The notes beneath the pieces were generated by a model that saw only the letters and a list, made by a program, of their open reading frames with translations, made no database searches and was not told the origin of the DNA. Made by a program: the position numbers and the translations under genes. From the NCBI GenBank assembly GCA_965261195.1, contig OZ253455.1:3286001-3350000 (forward strand): 64,000 nucleotides of DNA. The letters run 5' to 3'. How positions within the stretch are numbered: the stretch's first letter is position 1; each line of letters starts with the position of its first letter. This DNA is from Bin87 sp965261195 (lineage in GTDB: Bacteria > Chloroflexota > Dehalococcoidia > Lucifugimonadales > UBA3495). Positions 47,195 through 56,084 of this stretch are shown piece after piece.

Positions 47195-47622
47195 CCGCCA
47201 TTTCAGCCGCTATGACTGCGGTTTTCGCCGATACCGGCTACTGGTTTGCCATAATCACCCCTGACGACGAGTTGCATGAACAGGCGATGAGTGTCCGAAC
47301 GTCTTTGGGAAATCGGGAAATAGTAACCACGCATTTGGTGCTCAACGAGGTTCTCAACCCCAGGAGCGGAACTACCAGACAGCAACGTGAAGCTGCCATC
47401 CGGCTGGTTGACCGAATTAAACACAATCCTCAAATAACCGTCGTCCCCCAGACTCCAGAGCAGTTTGAAGCGGCGCTTCAGCGGCTCCACCGCCGGCTTG
47501 ACAAAGAATGGAGCATCACGGACTGCGCCAGTTTTCCGGTAATGGAACATCACGGCATCCGGGAAGCGCTGACCAACGACCACCACTTCGTGCAAGCTGG
47601 GTTCGCCGCCTTGCTGAGATAG
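47191..47622 (+). CDS. PIN-domain ribonuclease, VapC-like
   Basis: 143-aa PIN-domain protein. The four acidic positions of the metal site are visible: Asp14 (VFADTGYWFA), Glu53 (LNEVLN), Asp111 (SITDCASF) and Asp130 (TNDHHF). The KEWSITDCASFPVMEHHGI block is typical of this PIN group. VapC toxins cleave tRNA or rRNA. The start at 47191 overlaps the upstream stop; an internal ATG at 47212 would also keep the domain. The partner upstream is not a known VapB type. Confidence 0.85.
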   Translation: MTAISAAMTAVFADTGYWFAIITPDDELHEQAMSVRTSLGNREIVTTHLVLNEVLNPRSGTTRQQREAAIRLVDRIKHNPQITVVPQTPEQFEAALQRLHRRLDKEWSITDCASFPVMEHHGIREALTNDHHFVQAGFAALLR

Positions 47623-47857
47623 CCCAACCAAATCAGCCCCGCTCCGCATCGCCGAGAACCGCACAATGCTTATGGAGGCGTGGGATGATTACTTCAACGA
47701 TTGAGGCTCAAAAGCGTCGAGGGACTGATAGCCGGCCGCCCATCGGCCGAAAGCCAGCAGTCTTTCAAGCGTTGGCTGGAAGCAAACACGCCGGCCGTAG
47801 CGTGTTGCGGTGCGATCCGCTAGTTGATGGGTGAGTGAGGACGATAGCAGTAGTTGC
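47623..47857. other. intergenic gap with a 12-codon reading frame
   Basis: Nothing convincing. A 12-codon frame reading MLMEAWDDYFND starts at 47667; its context suggests chance or a remnant. The gap separates the PIN pair from the convergent methyltransferase-HNH gene. Confidence 0.3.
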
Positions 47858-49642
47858 TCACAGCAGCCCGTATCTTGCCGTGTGCATTGCAATCTGTTCC
47901 GCCGCAAACTGCGTGGCTTCGTACAGGTCAACCAGGTCGCTGATTTTCTCCACGTACAGCAGGCCGTTCATCGCGTTGTGGCTACGTAGTTCCTCCAGCG
48001 TCATCCGGTTGCGTTTGATGCCGTTGCAGGTGCGATGCAGCAGGGCCAGGTTGTAGAGTTCATCGTTGCCCTGGGTTCCCTGGGCCGCCCGGCGCGCCCG
48101 GATGTGGTCCACCTCCAGCAGCGTTTCATCCAGGCTGCCGTTGGGACGGCGGGGTTCGTAGCCGCACCCCCAGCACACCGGCCCGAACTTGTTGATGAGC
48201 AGCTGCTTGGCATCATCTTTGGGGATGCGCCCCGACCAACTGGCCGACTGCGTAGTTTGTCTTGCGCCGCGTCGGGCCTGCTGCAAGTTATGGTGCGGCG
48301 CCGGGTCCACGTCGTTGCGCTTGGGCAATTCGTCGGGGCCGATGGTACGTGACTCAGCCTGGGTTAGTTGAGGTTGTTCGGTAGCCAACGCCTGCCGGGT
48401 TGAGTCAGTCATGTCACTGAGGGCAATGCCGGTCAAGTAGAAACGACGTTTGAGCATCGTCCAGGCCCGATAAGCCATATCGCAGGCCACCCACTGCCGG
48501 CCCAATCTCTCCGCCGCTACTGCGGTGGTGGCGCAGCCGGCGAATATATCCAGCACCACATCGTCCGGGTTGCTGCTGGCTTTGATGATGCGCTCGTACA
48601 ATTCCAACGGTTTCTGCGTAGCATAGCCGGTGCGCTCTTTGGCGTGCGCCCCTATGGGCGGTATGTCAGTCCACAAAGCCGATGGTACTTGTCCTGGATT
48701 GCTCTCCAGATAACGCTTGAGTCTAGGTATGCCATTATTAGAAGGATGGTAAATCAAACCTGCCGTGTCCAGAGCATCGAGCCGCGCTACTGGACTGGTT
48801 ATGTCTCGGTAACCCGGAATAATTGTTTCTTCAATCCAGACCGCGTAGTCTCCTCTCAATGGTGCGTTCCATTGTCGCCCTCTGGTATTTGGGTCATGGC
48901 CTCGCCATATTTGTCCGGTTTCGCCTGTGCCAATTCTTGGTGCGGTAAGGTCGCCTAGTTGGTATGGGCCGCGATCATCCACATAGCGGTAGAACTGCGC
49001 TACATAGTCAGGGTCAAGCGGAACACGAACATGGTTGACATTGATTCGGTCACCGTAAAACAGGATGGTGTCGTTGACATTGCCAAAAGTGCGTGAGTCG
49101 TTATGTGCAGAAGTCCGTTTCCAAATAATCTCGGCTTTGAAGTTCTCCGCCCCAAACACTGCGTCCATCCGCATCCGAAGATAACTGTTGGCGTGGCTGT
49201 CGCAGTGCAAGTAGATGCTGCCGGTGGGTTTGAGCACCCGGCGGCATTCAATCAGCCTTACCGCCATATAAGAGATGTACGCCGCTTCATTCTCAGTGGC
49301 GCACGCTTCCACCGCCTGGATAACGGCGTGGACGGACGGGTAATCGTCCTCAATCATCATCTTCCAGGCGGGATGAATGTCCTCGTCCCAGTTCCAGATG
49401 TCGCGCACCCGCGTTTCGCCCTGCCCCTCGTTGTGTTCCGCCCCGTGCGCTTGCGCCAGCGCAATTTCCTCAGCGTATTCGGCGTCGCTGATGGGCGGCC
49501 GCGGGTTGCCGATAAAGGTCTCGTTGGCGGCAAAGGGCGGGTCAATGGCAATCAGGTCAATGCACTCGTTGTTCAGGCTGCGCAGGAACGGCAGGTTGTC
49601 CATGATTGCCAGCGTCCGGTTGGCAACGTTCAGATCGCCCAT
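47858..49642 (-). CDS. DNA methyltransferase-HNH endonuclease fusion
   Basis: 594-aa protein. The N-terminal part is a beta-class methyltransferase: AIDPPFAAN with catalytic DPPF at 34-37, GSIYLHCDSHANSYLRMRMD, YATQKPLELYERIIKAS and the SAM loop VVLDIFAGCATTAVAAERLG, where the usual FxGxGTT reads FAGCATT. The last 110 residues are a zinc HNH nuclease: CWGC (about 489-492), LLEVDHIRARR, NLALLHRTCNGIKRNRM. This makes a single-chain modification-restriction enzyme with a different nuclease from the fusion at 42119. G+C is lower in the middle (about 45-48% by my count over 48661-48840) than at its ends, again over the probable recognition region. Confidence 0.88.
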   Translation of the reverse strand: MGDLNVANRTLAIMDNLPFLRSLNNECIDLIAIDPPFAANETFIGNPRPPISDAEYAEEIALAQAHGAEHNEGQGETRVRDIWNWDEDIHPAWKMMIEDDYPSVHAVIQAVEACATENEAAYISYMAVRLIECRRVLKPTGSIYLHCDSHANSYLRMRMDAVFGAENFKAEIIWKRTSAHNDSRTFGNVNDTILFYGDRINVNHVRVPLDPDYVAQFYRYVDDRGPYQLGDLTAPRIGTGETGQIWRGHDPNTRGRQWNAPLRGDYAVWIEETIIPGYRDITSPVARLDALDTAGLIYHPSNNGIPRLKRYLESNPGQVPSALWTDIPPIGAHAKERTGYATQKPLELYERIIKASSNPDDVVLDIFAGCATTAVAAERLGRQWVACDMAYRAWTMLKRRFYLTGIALSDMTDSTRQALATEQPQLTQAESRTIGPDELPKRNDVDPAPHHNLQQARRGARQTTQSASWSGRIPKDDAKQLLINKFGPVCWGCGYEPRRPNGSLDETLLEVDHIRARRAAQGTQGNDELYNLALLHRTCNGIKRNRMTLEELRSHNAMNGLLYVEKISDLVDLYEATQFAAEQIAMHTARYGLL

Positions 49643-49684
49643 TTCGGTTTGCTCCGCAGTTATGGTTTCGTTCGTGTAGCCGCC

Positions 49685-49693
49685 ATTCTATCA
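49685..49693 (-). promoter_or_regulatory. extended -10 promoter for the methyltransferase-HNH gene
   Basis: Minus strand TGATAGAAT, a TGn-extended -10 box 43 bases before the ATG at 49642. Divergent with the box at 49731. Confidence 0.45.
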
Positions 49694-49730
49694 TTGCGCC
49701 CTTCCGCGACTGATGTCCAACGTGTCACCG

Positions 49731-49739
49731 TGCTAAAAT
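49731..49739 (+). promoter_or_regulatory. extended -10 promoter for the GMC gene
   Basis: TGCTAAAAT, the same nonamer as at 10233 and 22666, 31 bases before the ATG at 49770; TTTAGGAGC (49749-49757) is the ribosome site. Confidence 0.5.
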
Positions 49740-49769
49740 GCCTCAACCTTTAGGAGCTATCATCCCATT

Positions 49770-51299
49770 ATGAAGTATGACGTAATTGTAGTAGGCGGTG
49801 GTGCGGCCGGTTGTGTGGTAACATCCCGACTTTCTGAAGACCCATCCCGCTCCGTGTTGCTGCTGGAGGCTGGCCCCGACTATCCGGATCCGGCATTGCT
49901 TCCCGACGAGCTGCGCTACGGGCATACCCGCGACGCCGAACGGCAGGATGGGCCGCATAACTGGTCGCTGACCGGGACCATAACCGCTGAGCAGGGCGAG
50001 ATTCACGTTGCCCAGGGCAAGGTCATCGGTGGTGGCAGCTCGATCAATGGGCAGGTGTTTTTGCGGGGATTGCCGGACGATTTCGCGATGTGGGCGTCTT
50101 GGGGCAATGACCGCTGGACGTATACCGACGTGCTTCCCTACTTTCGCAAGATGGAGACCGATGGGGATATTCATGACGACTTTCATGGCACCGATGGGCC
50201 CGTCCCGGCGGTGCGTCGGCAAAACGAAACCTGGCCGCCGATTCAGCGGGCGTTTTACGAATCGTGCCGCGCGGCCGGATATGCCGATTGCCCGGACCTG
50301 AACGGCCCGGAACCGGGCGGCGTTGGCCCCATCCCGATGAACAATCCGGGTGGTGTGCGGATGTCCACCGCCTTGACCCATCTCAGTCCGGGTCGCCATC
50401 GCTTGAACCTGACGGTGCGCGGCGGCGTCGTGGTGCGGCGCATCCGGTTCGACGGTCGACGTGTCTGCGGAGTGGAAGCTGAAAGCGGTGGACAGGTTTT
50501 CAACATCGATGCCGAGCGCGTCGTGCTCAGCTCGGGCGGCATCAAATCGCCGCACCTGCTGATGCTATCCGGGATTGGGCCGGCCGAGTCGTTGCGTCAG
50601 TACGGTATAGATGTGCTCGTCGACCAGCCGGCGGTGGGCCAAAACCTGTGGAATCACCCCATCGCCAGCGTCGGCCTGCGCGCCCGCGATGGCGTACCGT
50701 TGTCGCCTGACGCCCAGGGCGTGCGCATCGCCCTGCGCTACACCGCCGCCGGTTCAAGCACACCCAACGATGTAATGATAATGACCAACTCCATCTTCTC
50801 GCCGTTGTCGGGAGATGTCCTGCCGGATCGGGGTATCAGGCTGTCCTGCGCGCTGGAATTGCCGGCCGGCAGTGGCGAGGTCGAATTGCAATCGGCTGAC
50901 CCGCTGCAGCAGCCCCGGTTCAACTACCATTACATGGAAAACGCCTGGGATCGGGAGCGGCTGCGCGAGGCGGTGCGGTTGTGTCGGCAGCTGGTGGATT
51001 ACCCGGCTTACGCAGACGTGCTGGACCAGTGGGTGTCCCCCACGGAACCGGAGCTGGCCGACGACGATTTGCTGGACGATTGGCTGAAACGCACCATCGG
51101 TTCGGCTCGGCATATGTCGGGCACCTGCAAGATGGGGCCCGACAGCGACTCGGCGGCGGTGGTGAACCAGCGCCTGCAGGTACGCGGCGTCGAGGGGTTG
51201 TGGGTCGCTGACGCCAGCATCTTGCCGCAGGTACCACGGGCCAACACCCACGCCACGGTGATCATGGTGGCCGAACGGCTGGCCGGGGAGTGGGATTAA
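49770..51299 (+). CDS. GMC-family FAD oxidoreductase
   Basis: 509-aa glucose-methanol-choline oxidoreductase. DVIVVGGGAAGCVVTSRL is the FAD-binding Rossmann motif, VLLLEAGPDYPD ends that fold, GKVIGGGSSINGQVFLRG is the GMC signature 1, and SSGGIKSPHLLMLSGIGP is signature 2. The catalytic region has HMSGTCKMGPDSDSAAV with the active-site His, then VRGVEGLWVADASILPQ and ANTHATVIMVAERL. Substrate is probably an alcohol; family members cannot be told apart by sequence alone. It is followed after 118 bases by a paralogue. Confidence 0.93.
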   Translation: MKYDVIVVGGGAAGCVVTSRLSEDPSRSVLLLEAGPDYPDPALLPDELRYGHTRDAERQDGPHNWSLTGTITAEQGEIHVAQGKVIGGGSSINGQVFLRGLPDDFAMWASWGNDRWTYTDVLPYFRKMETDGDIHDDFHGTDGPVPAVRRQNETWPPIQRAFYESCRAAGYADCPDLNGPEPGGVGPIPMNNPGGVRMSTALTHLSPGRHRLNLTVRGGVVVRRIRFDGRRVCGVEAESGGQVFNIDAERVVLSSGGIKSPHLLMLSGIGPAESLRQYGIDVLVDQPAVGQNLWNHPIASVGLRARDGVPLSPDAQGVRIALRYTAAGSSTPNDVMIMTNSIFSPLSGDVLPDRGIRLSCALELPAGSGEVELQSADPLQQPRFNYHYMENAWDRERLREAVRLCRQLVDYPAYADVLDQWVSPTEPELADDDLLDDWLKRTIGSARHMSGTCKMGPDSDSAAVVNQRLQVRGVEGLWVADASILPQVPRANTHATVIMVAERLAGEWD

Positions 51300-51317
51300 G
51301 GCGTGTTGACATTTCCC

Positions 51318-51345
51318 CGTCATTCCCGCTGGCGCGGGAATGACG
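51318..51345. terminator. GTCATTCCCGC hairpin between GMC genes
   Basis: A perfect 12-bp stem, CGTCATTCCCGC (51318-51329) and its complement (51334-51345), with a TGGC loop. This CATTCCCGC..GCGGGAATG hairpin is a widespread dispersed repeat in bacteria; here it probably ends the first GMC transcript or protects it. Confidence 0.75.
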
Positions 51346-51417
51346 AGATCAAGACGAGAATTTAGCAAACAACAGTGTGATAAGTTCCCGGAGTCAATCA
51401 AAGGAGCAAACGACCCA

Positions 51418-52971
51418 ATGAAGTACGACTACATCGTAGTTGGCGGTGGCTCCGCCGGCTGTGTAATGGCTACCCGGCTTTCCGAAATGACCGATAAGTC
51501 GGTGATTTTGCTGGAAGCAGGCCCCGATTATCCGGACTTTGAGCAGCTGCCCCAGGACCTGAAGCAGGGCAACAATACCTGGCTGTCGGCATACGGACCG
51601 CACAGTTGGGATTTGCGCGGTCGGGCGAACCCGTCGCAGGATGAGCCGATGATCATTCCCCGCGGGAAGGCGATGGGCGGGTCGTCGTCGATCAATGGCC
51701 AGGTAGTGTTCCGGGGAATTCCCGAGGACTATGACCTTTGGGCAGAATGGGGCAACGATGAGTGGAAATTCACCGACTGCCTGCCGTTCTTCCGCAAGCT
51801 CGAGAACGACCGCGACTACGGCGGCGATGACTTCCATGGTTCCGAGGGCCCCCTGCCGGTGCGCCGCCCCAGGCGGGCCGATTGGCTTCCCTTCAACACC
51901 GCTTTCTACGACGCCTGCGTTGCCCTGGGCATCCCGGAGCATCCCGACCAGAACGCCCCCGACTGCTATACCGCCATCTCACCGCGACCGATGAACAACA
52001 TCGATGGCGTGCGGATGAGCACTTCGCTCACCTTTTTGAGCACGGCCCGCCACCGCCTGAACCTCACGGTGCGCGGCAACATCCACGCCCGGCGCGTAGT
52101 TTTGGACGGCAACCAGGCGGTTGGTGTGGAGGTGGAAAGCGGCGGCGAAATCTTCACCGTTGAGGGCGGGGAAATCGTACTGTGCAGCGGCACTATCGGC
52201 TCCGCCCAGATTCTGCTGCTGTCGGGCATTGGCCCCGCCGACCACCTCAAGGAGCTGGGTTTGCCGGTTAATCACGAGCTGCCCGGCGTTGGGCAGAACT
52301 TCCGCGATCATCCGGCGGCATACATCCTGTTTCGTGGCGAGGGTGAGGAACCGGACACGTTCGCTCCCCAAATACAGGTGGGGTTGCGGTGGAGCGCCGC
52401 CGACTCGCCCACCAAGGCCGATTTTCAGATTACCCCCACGCTGATGACCAGTGAGCACCGTCCCGCCAGCATCAGCTATGACGGCGAGGGATTCCATTTC
52501 GGGCTCAGCGTGGGACTGCAAAACGCGGTTTCAGCGGGCCGAATCAAGCTCCAGTCCACCGACCCGATGGTGCAGCCCGATCTGGATTACCAGCTATTCA
52601 GCGATCCTTACGACCGGCAACGGATGAGGGTGGCGGTGCGGAAGGCGTTGGAAATCGCCGAGCGCCCGCCGTTCAGCGATTTTATCGTGGAGAGGCTCAA
52701 TCCGGTTGATGCCGACCTGACCGACGATGACGCGCTGGACAACTGGATTCTGCGTAATGCCTACACCCAGCATCACATCGCCGGAACCTGCAAAATGGGG
52801 CCGTCCAGCGATCCGCTGGCGGTGGTGTCGCAGCACGGTCAAGTGCATGGCATCGAGGGCTTGCGCGTCGCCGATGCGTCCGTGATGCCCGACGTAATCC
52901 GAGCCAACACCAACGCCACCACAATTATGATCAGCGAGCGGGTGGCGGAATGGATTAAGTCCGGGCAATAG
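51418..52971 (+). CDS. GMC-family FAD oxidoreductase, second copy
   Basis: 517-aa paralogue of the gene before it: YIVVGGGSAGCVMATRL, VILLEAGPDYPDFEQLP, GKAMGGSSSINGQVVFRG, CSGTIGSAQILLLSGIGPADHL, HIAGTCKMGPSSDPLAV and IRANTNATTIMISERV. The ATG at 51418 is chosen for AAGGAG at 51401-51406. The two share motifs and layout but differ clearly over the substrate half (for example HRPASISYDGEGFHFGLSVG here), so this is an old tandem duplication with likely different substrates. Confidence 0.93.
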   Translation: MKYDYIVVGGGSAGCVMATRLSEMTDKSVILLEAGPDYPDFEQLPQDLKQGNNTWLSAYGPHSWDLRGRANPSQDEPMIIPRGKAMGGSSSINGQVVFRGIPEDYDLWAEWGNDEWKFTDCLPFFRKLENDRDYGGDDFHGSEGPLPVRRPRRADWLPFNTAFYDACVALGIPEHPDQNAPDCYTAISPRPMNNIDGVRMSTSLTFLSTARHRLNLTVRGNIHARRVVLDGNQAVGVEVESGGEIFTVEGGEIVLCSGTIGSAQILLLSGIGPADHLKELGLPVNHELPGVGQNFRDHPAAYILFRGEGEEPDTFAPQIQVGLRWSAADSPTKADFQITPTLMTSEHRPASISYDGEGFHFGLSVGLQNAVSAGRIKLQSTDPMVQPDLDYQLFSDPYDRQRMRVAVRKALEIAERPPFSDFIVERLNPVDADLTDDDALDNWILRNAYTQHHIAGTCKMGPSSDPLAVVSQHGQVHGIEGLRVADASVMPDVIRANTNATTIMISERVAEWIKSGQ

Positions 52972-53045
52972 TGATTTGACCGACCGTGGTTAGCATCCGG
53001 TTGAAATCGGCGCGAATTTCGCTCACCCGCGCAATGCCCGATGAC

Positions 53046-53076
53046 TTGCCAAATTTCTGCTGACCCACGCTATGAT
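53046..53076 (+). promoter_or_regulatory. possible promoter, TTGCCA-19-TATGAT
   Basis: TTGCCA at 53046-53051 and TATGAT at 53071-53076 are 19 bases apart, a little long. It precedes the amidohydrolase ATG (53115) by 38 bases; AAGGAGATG at 53102-53110 is a good ribosome site. Confidence 0.45.
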
Positions 53077-53114
53077 TGGGTAGCGCCGTTTCACATCGTT
53101 CAAGGAGATGGATT

Positions 53115-54563
53115 ATGTTTGACTTGTTGATTACCGGCGGAACGGTGGTGACGCCCAGCGAAGCGGCGACGCTGGACATTGGCGTGCAGGATGGACGCAT
53201 CGCGGCGATTGCCGCTCCGGGCACGTTGACCGACGATGCAACGCAAACGCTGGACGCATCGGGACGCATCGTTACGCCGGGCGGGATTGAGCCCCACATC
53301 CATGCGGCGGCCAACGTGCGGCCCGGCGCCCATGAGCTGGTTGCCGGCGTCCCCAATGCCGGCCCGCTGGAGCACTCGCTGGGGGCCATTTGGGGCGGCA
53401 CGACCACAGTGGTGGACTTTGCGCCGGCGCCGGAGGGGGAGCTGGTGGGCGGTGTCCACGATTTCCTGTCGGTATGGAACGGGAATACTTACGCCGACTA
53501 CTCGGCCCATGTCATCTATTCCAGCCGCAACTCCGCCGACAGCATCGCCCGCGTCGGTGAGCTGATTGAGAATGATTTTCCCAGCGTCAAGATTTTCACC
53601 ACCAACATCAGGCCGCCGTCGGACCCGCCGTTGACGCTGACGCCCATTGGCCGCATTGATAATGGCCGTCTCGCCGACCTCACGGCGCAGCTGGCGCGAC
53701 ACGACGGAGTTTTGGCAGTACACGCCGAAGACGACGAACTGGTGATGTACAATTATTTGATGGCCCGTCAGCGGGATAACTGGGACTGGTACAACGCGCA
53801 CCTGATTCACTCCAAAGAGGTGGAGGATCTGGCGTTCCGCGATGTTATTCGAATCGCCGAACATAACGGCGCCGGTATGTATTTCGTCCACGTAACGGGC
53901 AACGACGGGGTAAACGCGGTGGCCGCTGCGCGCAGTCGGGGTCTGCCGGTGTATGGCGAGGTGTTGACCCTGGCCCTATCCTTCAACTGCTGGCAGTACC
54001 GGGAACCCGATGGCATGAAATACCACACCTACCCGTCCCTGAAATACCCGGAAGACGGGGGCGACCTGTGGTCCGGCCTGCTGGGCTACAACCTCACCTT
54101 TACCGCAACGGACAGCAGCTTCACCACCTATCTCGATAAAACCGCCGGACGCAACGTGCAGGATATGCGCGGCGGCAACATCGGCATCGAAATCCGGATG
54201 GGGGTCAACTACAGCGAGGCGGTGGTGAAGCGTGGTATGCCGCTTACCCAGTACGCCAACATCACCTCCACCAACGCGGCGCGCCTGCTGGGGATGTACC
54301 CGCGTAAGGGCGTGATTGCGCCGGGCAGCGATGCTGACTTTGCCATCATCGACCCGTCGTTCCGGAAGCGGCTCACCATGGCTGATTTGCACTTGCGCGA
54401 TTACAGTCCCTGGGAAGACTGGGAGGTTAGCGGCTGGCCGACTACGGTCATCCTGCGAGGCAAGGTCATGGTTGATAACGGTCAGCTGCTGGGTGACCCC
54501 AACGACGGTCAGCTGGTGCGTCGGCGGATTGACCCAGCCGTGCTGCAACGGCCGGCTTTCTAG
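53115..54563 (+). CDS. dihydropyrimidinase/D-hydantoinase-like amidohydrolase
   Basis: 482-aa cyclic amidohydrolase. The metal site is nearly complete: HIH in GIEPHIHAA (the usual DPHVH), the carboxylated Lys in SVKIFTTN, His in AVHAEDDELV, His in YFVHVTGNDG, and Asp in TATDSSFTTY. The D-hydantoinase form of the last block has GSDHCPF, so this enzyme lacks that His. MGVNYSEAVVKRGMPLTQYANITSTNAARLLGMYPRKG and APGSDADFAIIDP mark the C-terminal part. Likely substrate: a hydantoin, dihydropyrimidine or related cyclic amide, in line with hyuA and hyuB elsewhere in the window. Confidence 0.9.
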   Translation: MFDLLITGGTVVTPSEAATLDIGVQDGRIAAIAAPGTLTDDATQTLDASGRIVTPGGIEPHIHAAANVRPGAHELVAGVPNAGPLEHSLGAIWGGTTTVVDFAPAPEGELVGGVHDFLSVWNGNTYADYSAHVIYSSRNSADSIARVGELIENDFPSVKIFTTNIRPPSDPPLTLTPIGRIDNGRLADLTAQLARHDGVLAVHAEDDELVMYNYLMARQRDNWDWYNAHLIHSKEVEDLAFRDVIRIAEHNGAGMYFVHVTGNDGVNAVAAARSRGLPVYGEVLTLALSFNCWQYREPDGMKYHTYPSLKYPEDGGDLWSGLLGYNLTFTATDSSFTTYLDKTAGRNVQDMRGGNIGIEIRMGVNYSEAVVKRGMPLTQYANITSTNAARLLGMYPRKGVIAPGSDADFAIIDPSFRKRLTMADLHLRDYSPWEDWEVSGWPTTVILRGKVMVDNGQLLGDPNDGQLVRRRIDPAVLQRPAF

Positions 54564-54578
54564 CCGGAACCAACCGCA

Positions 54579-56048
54579 TTGACAAACGAGCTGAATACGG
54601 TCCTTTACTGCCGGTTCTGCGGCAACCTGAATCCAGAAGGTTCCGGGCTGCGCTGTAGCCAGTGCGGCGCCTACTCCGGCATGGAAACGGTGGTCGAAGA
54701 GGAGGCCCGCCGCCGGTCGCGTCGCGTCCGTCTGGATTTCCTGCGCAGCCGGATCACCCGCATTGCCATTGTGGTCGCGCCGCTGCTGATGTTGCTGGTG
54801 TGGGTGCTCTGGGGGTACACGGGATTGCCGCCCGACCCGCCACTGCCGACGACAAACATCGGGACGACAAACGTTGGAGACACTTCGGTAGCGCCAGTGC
54901 CTGGTGACTGGCCTCAGGCACGCGGAGGCATCACCAACACCGCGGCCAGCGTCGGTGATTTGGACGTAGCCGCGGAAGGGGTTAGCGACGTGGCGTGGCG
55001 TTACGTCGCCGGCGCCCCCATCGTGGCGGCTCCGGCAGTGGTCGGCGGGCGGGTGTACGTTACGGCCGAAGATGGCACCGTTACCGCCCTGGACGAGAGC
55101 AGCGGAGCGGTGGTGTGGCAGTACGAATCCGGTCTGACTGCTACGGTAACGCCGGCGGTCGTGAATGATCTGGTCTTTGTGGTGTTTCGCCCCGGTGTCG
55201 TATCCGCGCTCAACGCCCACACGGGCGATGTGATTTGGTCGCGTCGGTTGCAGGCGGCGTCCCTGCCCTCGCCCACTGTCGCCAACGGCAGGTTGTTTGT
55301 TGCCGAAACCGACCAGAATCGCCTGTTGGCTCTGGACGCTGCCACGGGCGCGGATTTGTGGGATTACCACTTGAGTGATTGGGTAATCGCTCCGCCGGCC
55401 GTCATTGACGGCAAGGTAATTGCCACTTCCAACGACGCCGTAATTCACATCGTGGATGAGGCGACCGGCCAACGTCGGATGATATTCGACGCCGGCCAGG
55501 GCCGGTGGGTGCGCGGCGCTCCGATAGTGACCGACCGTCTGCTGTACGTGAGCACCAACGGCGGGCGCGTTTGGGGCATCGATTATCAGGGCCACCGTTA
55601 TCCACTGGAGCGGCAATGGCTCTATGTGCGTACCGTAGTGTGGGTTTGGGGATTCACCAACCGGGGGCCCATACAACAAGGCTCCGTCTGGGCGGTTCGC
55701 ACTGCCGGCGAGCAGCCATATTCGCCGGCGCTGGCCGGAGCAACGGCGGTGATTGCCGATACCACCGGGATTGTTACCGGATTGGATATCGGCGCTGGAA
55801 GGATACTTTGGGAAACTGACCTTGCCGACGATATCAACGTGGCCCCCACCATAGCCGGCGAGGTGGCCGTCATCGCCCTGGAATCCGGCGAGGTGGTAGG
55901 GCTGTCGGCAGCAGACGGATCACGGGCCTGGTCGGCATCGATGGCGGGCCTGGTAACCGCCTCGCCGATCATAGCCGGCGACCGGTTGCTGGTAGCAACC
56001 TCCGAAGCTGGCGGAACGCTGGTAAGCGTCGCTAGAGTAGCGAAGTAA
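54579..56048 (+). CDS. zinc-ribbon, membrane-anchored PQQ-repeat beta-propeller protein
   Basis: 489-aa protein of unusual layout. An N-terminal zinc ribbon (YCRFCGN, Cys11/14; RCSQCGA, Cys26/29) precedes a single membrane helix (about residues 65-86, VAPLLMLLVWVLWGYTG). The rest is a BamB-like PQQ beta-propeller: repeated GGRVYVTAEDGTVTALDESS, NGRLFVAET and GKVIATSND units, each with a G-x-L/V-x-A-L-D pattern. The ribbon should be cytoplasmic and the propeller outside. The TTG start at 54579 is 15 bases after the amidohydrolase stop and has no strong ribosome site. BamB itself acts on outer membranes, which Chloroflexota lack or rarely have, so a different role is likely. Confidence 0.85.
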   Translation: MTNELNTVLYCRFCGNLNPEGSGLRCSQCGAYSGMETVVEEEARRRSRRVRLDFLRSRITRIAIVVAPLLMLLVWVLWGYTGLPPDPPLPTTNIGTTNVGDTSVAPVPGDWPQARGGITNTAASVGDLDVAAEGVSDVAWRYVAGAPIVAAPAVVGGRVYVTAEDGTVTALDESSGAVVWQYESGLTATVTPAVVNDLVFVVFRPGVVSALNAHTGDVIWSRRLQAASLPSPTVANGRLFVAETDQNRLLALDAATGADLWDYHLSDWVIAPPAVIDGKVIATSNDAVIHIVDEATGQRRMIFDAGQGRWVRGAPIVTDRLLYVSTNGGRVWGIDYQGHRYPLERQWLYVRTVVWVWGFTNRGPIQQGSVWAVRTAGEQPYSPALAGATAVIADTTGIVTGLDIGAGRILWETDLADDINVAPTIAGEVAVIALESGEVVGLSAADGSRAWSASMAGLVTASPIIAGDRLLVATSEAGGTLVSVARVAK

Positions 56049-56084
56049 CAACCGGCACGGTGGGCGGCGCGATACCGACCGGGT

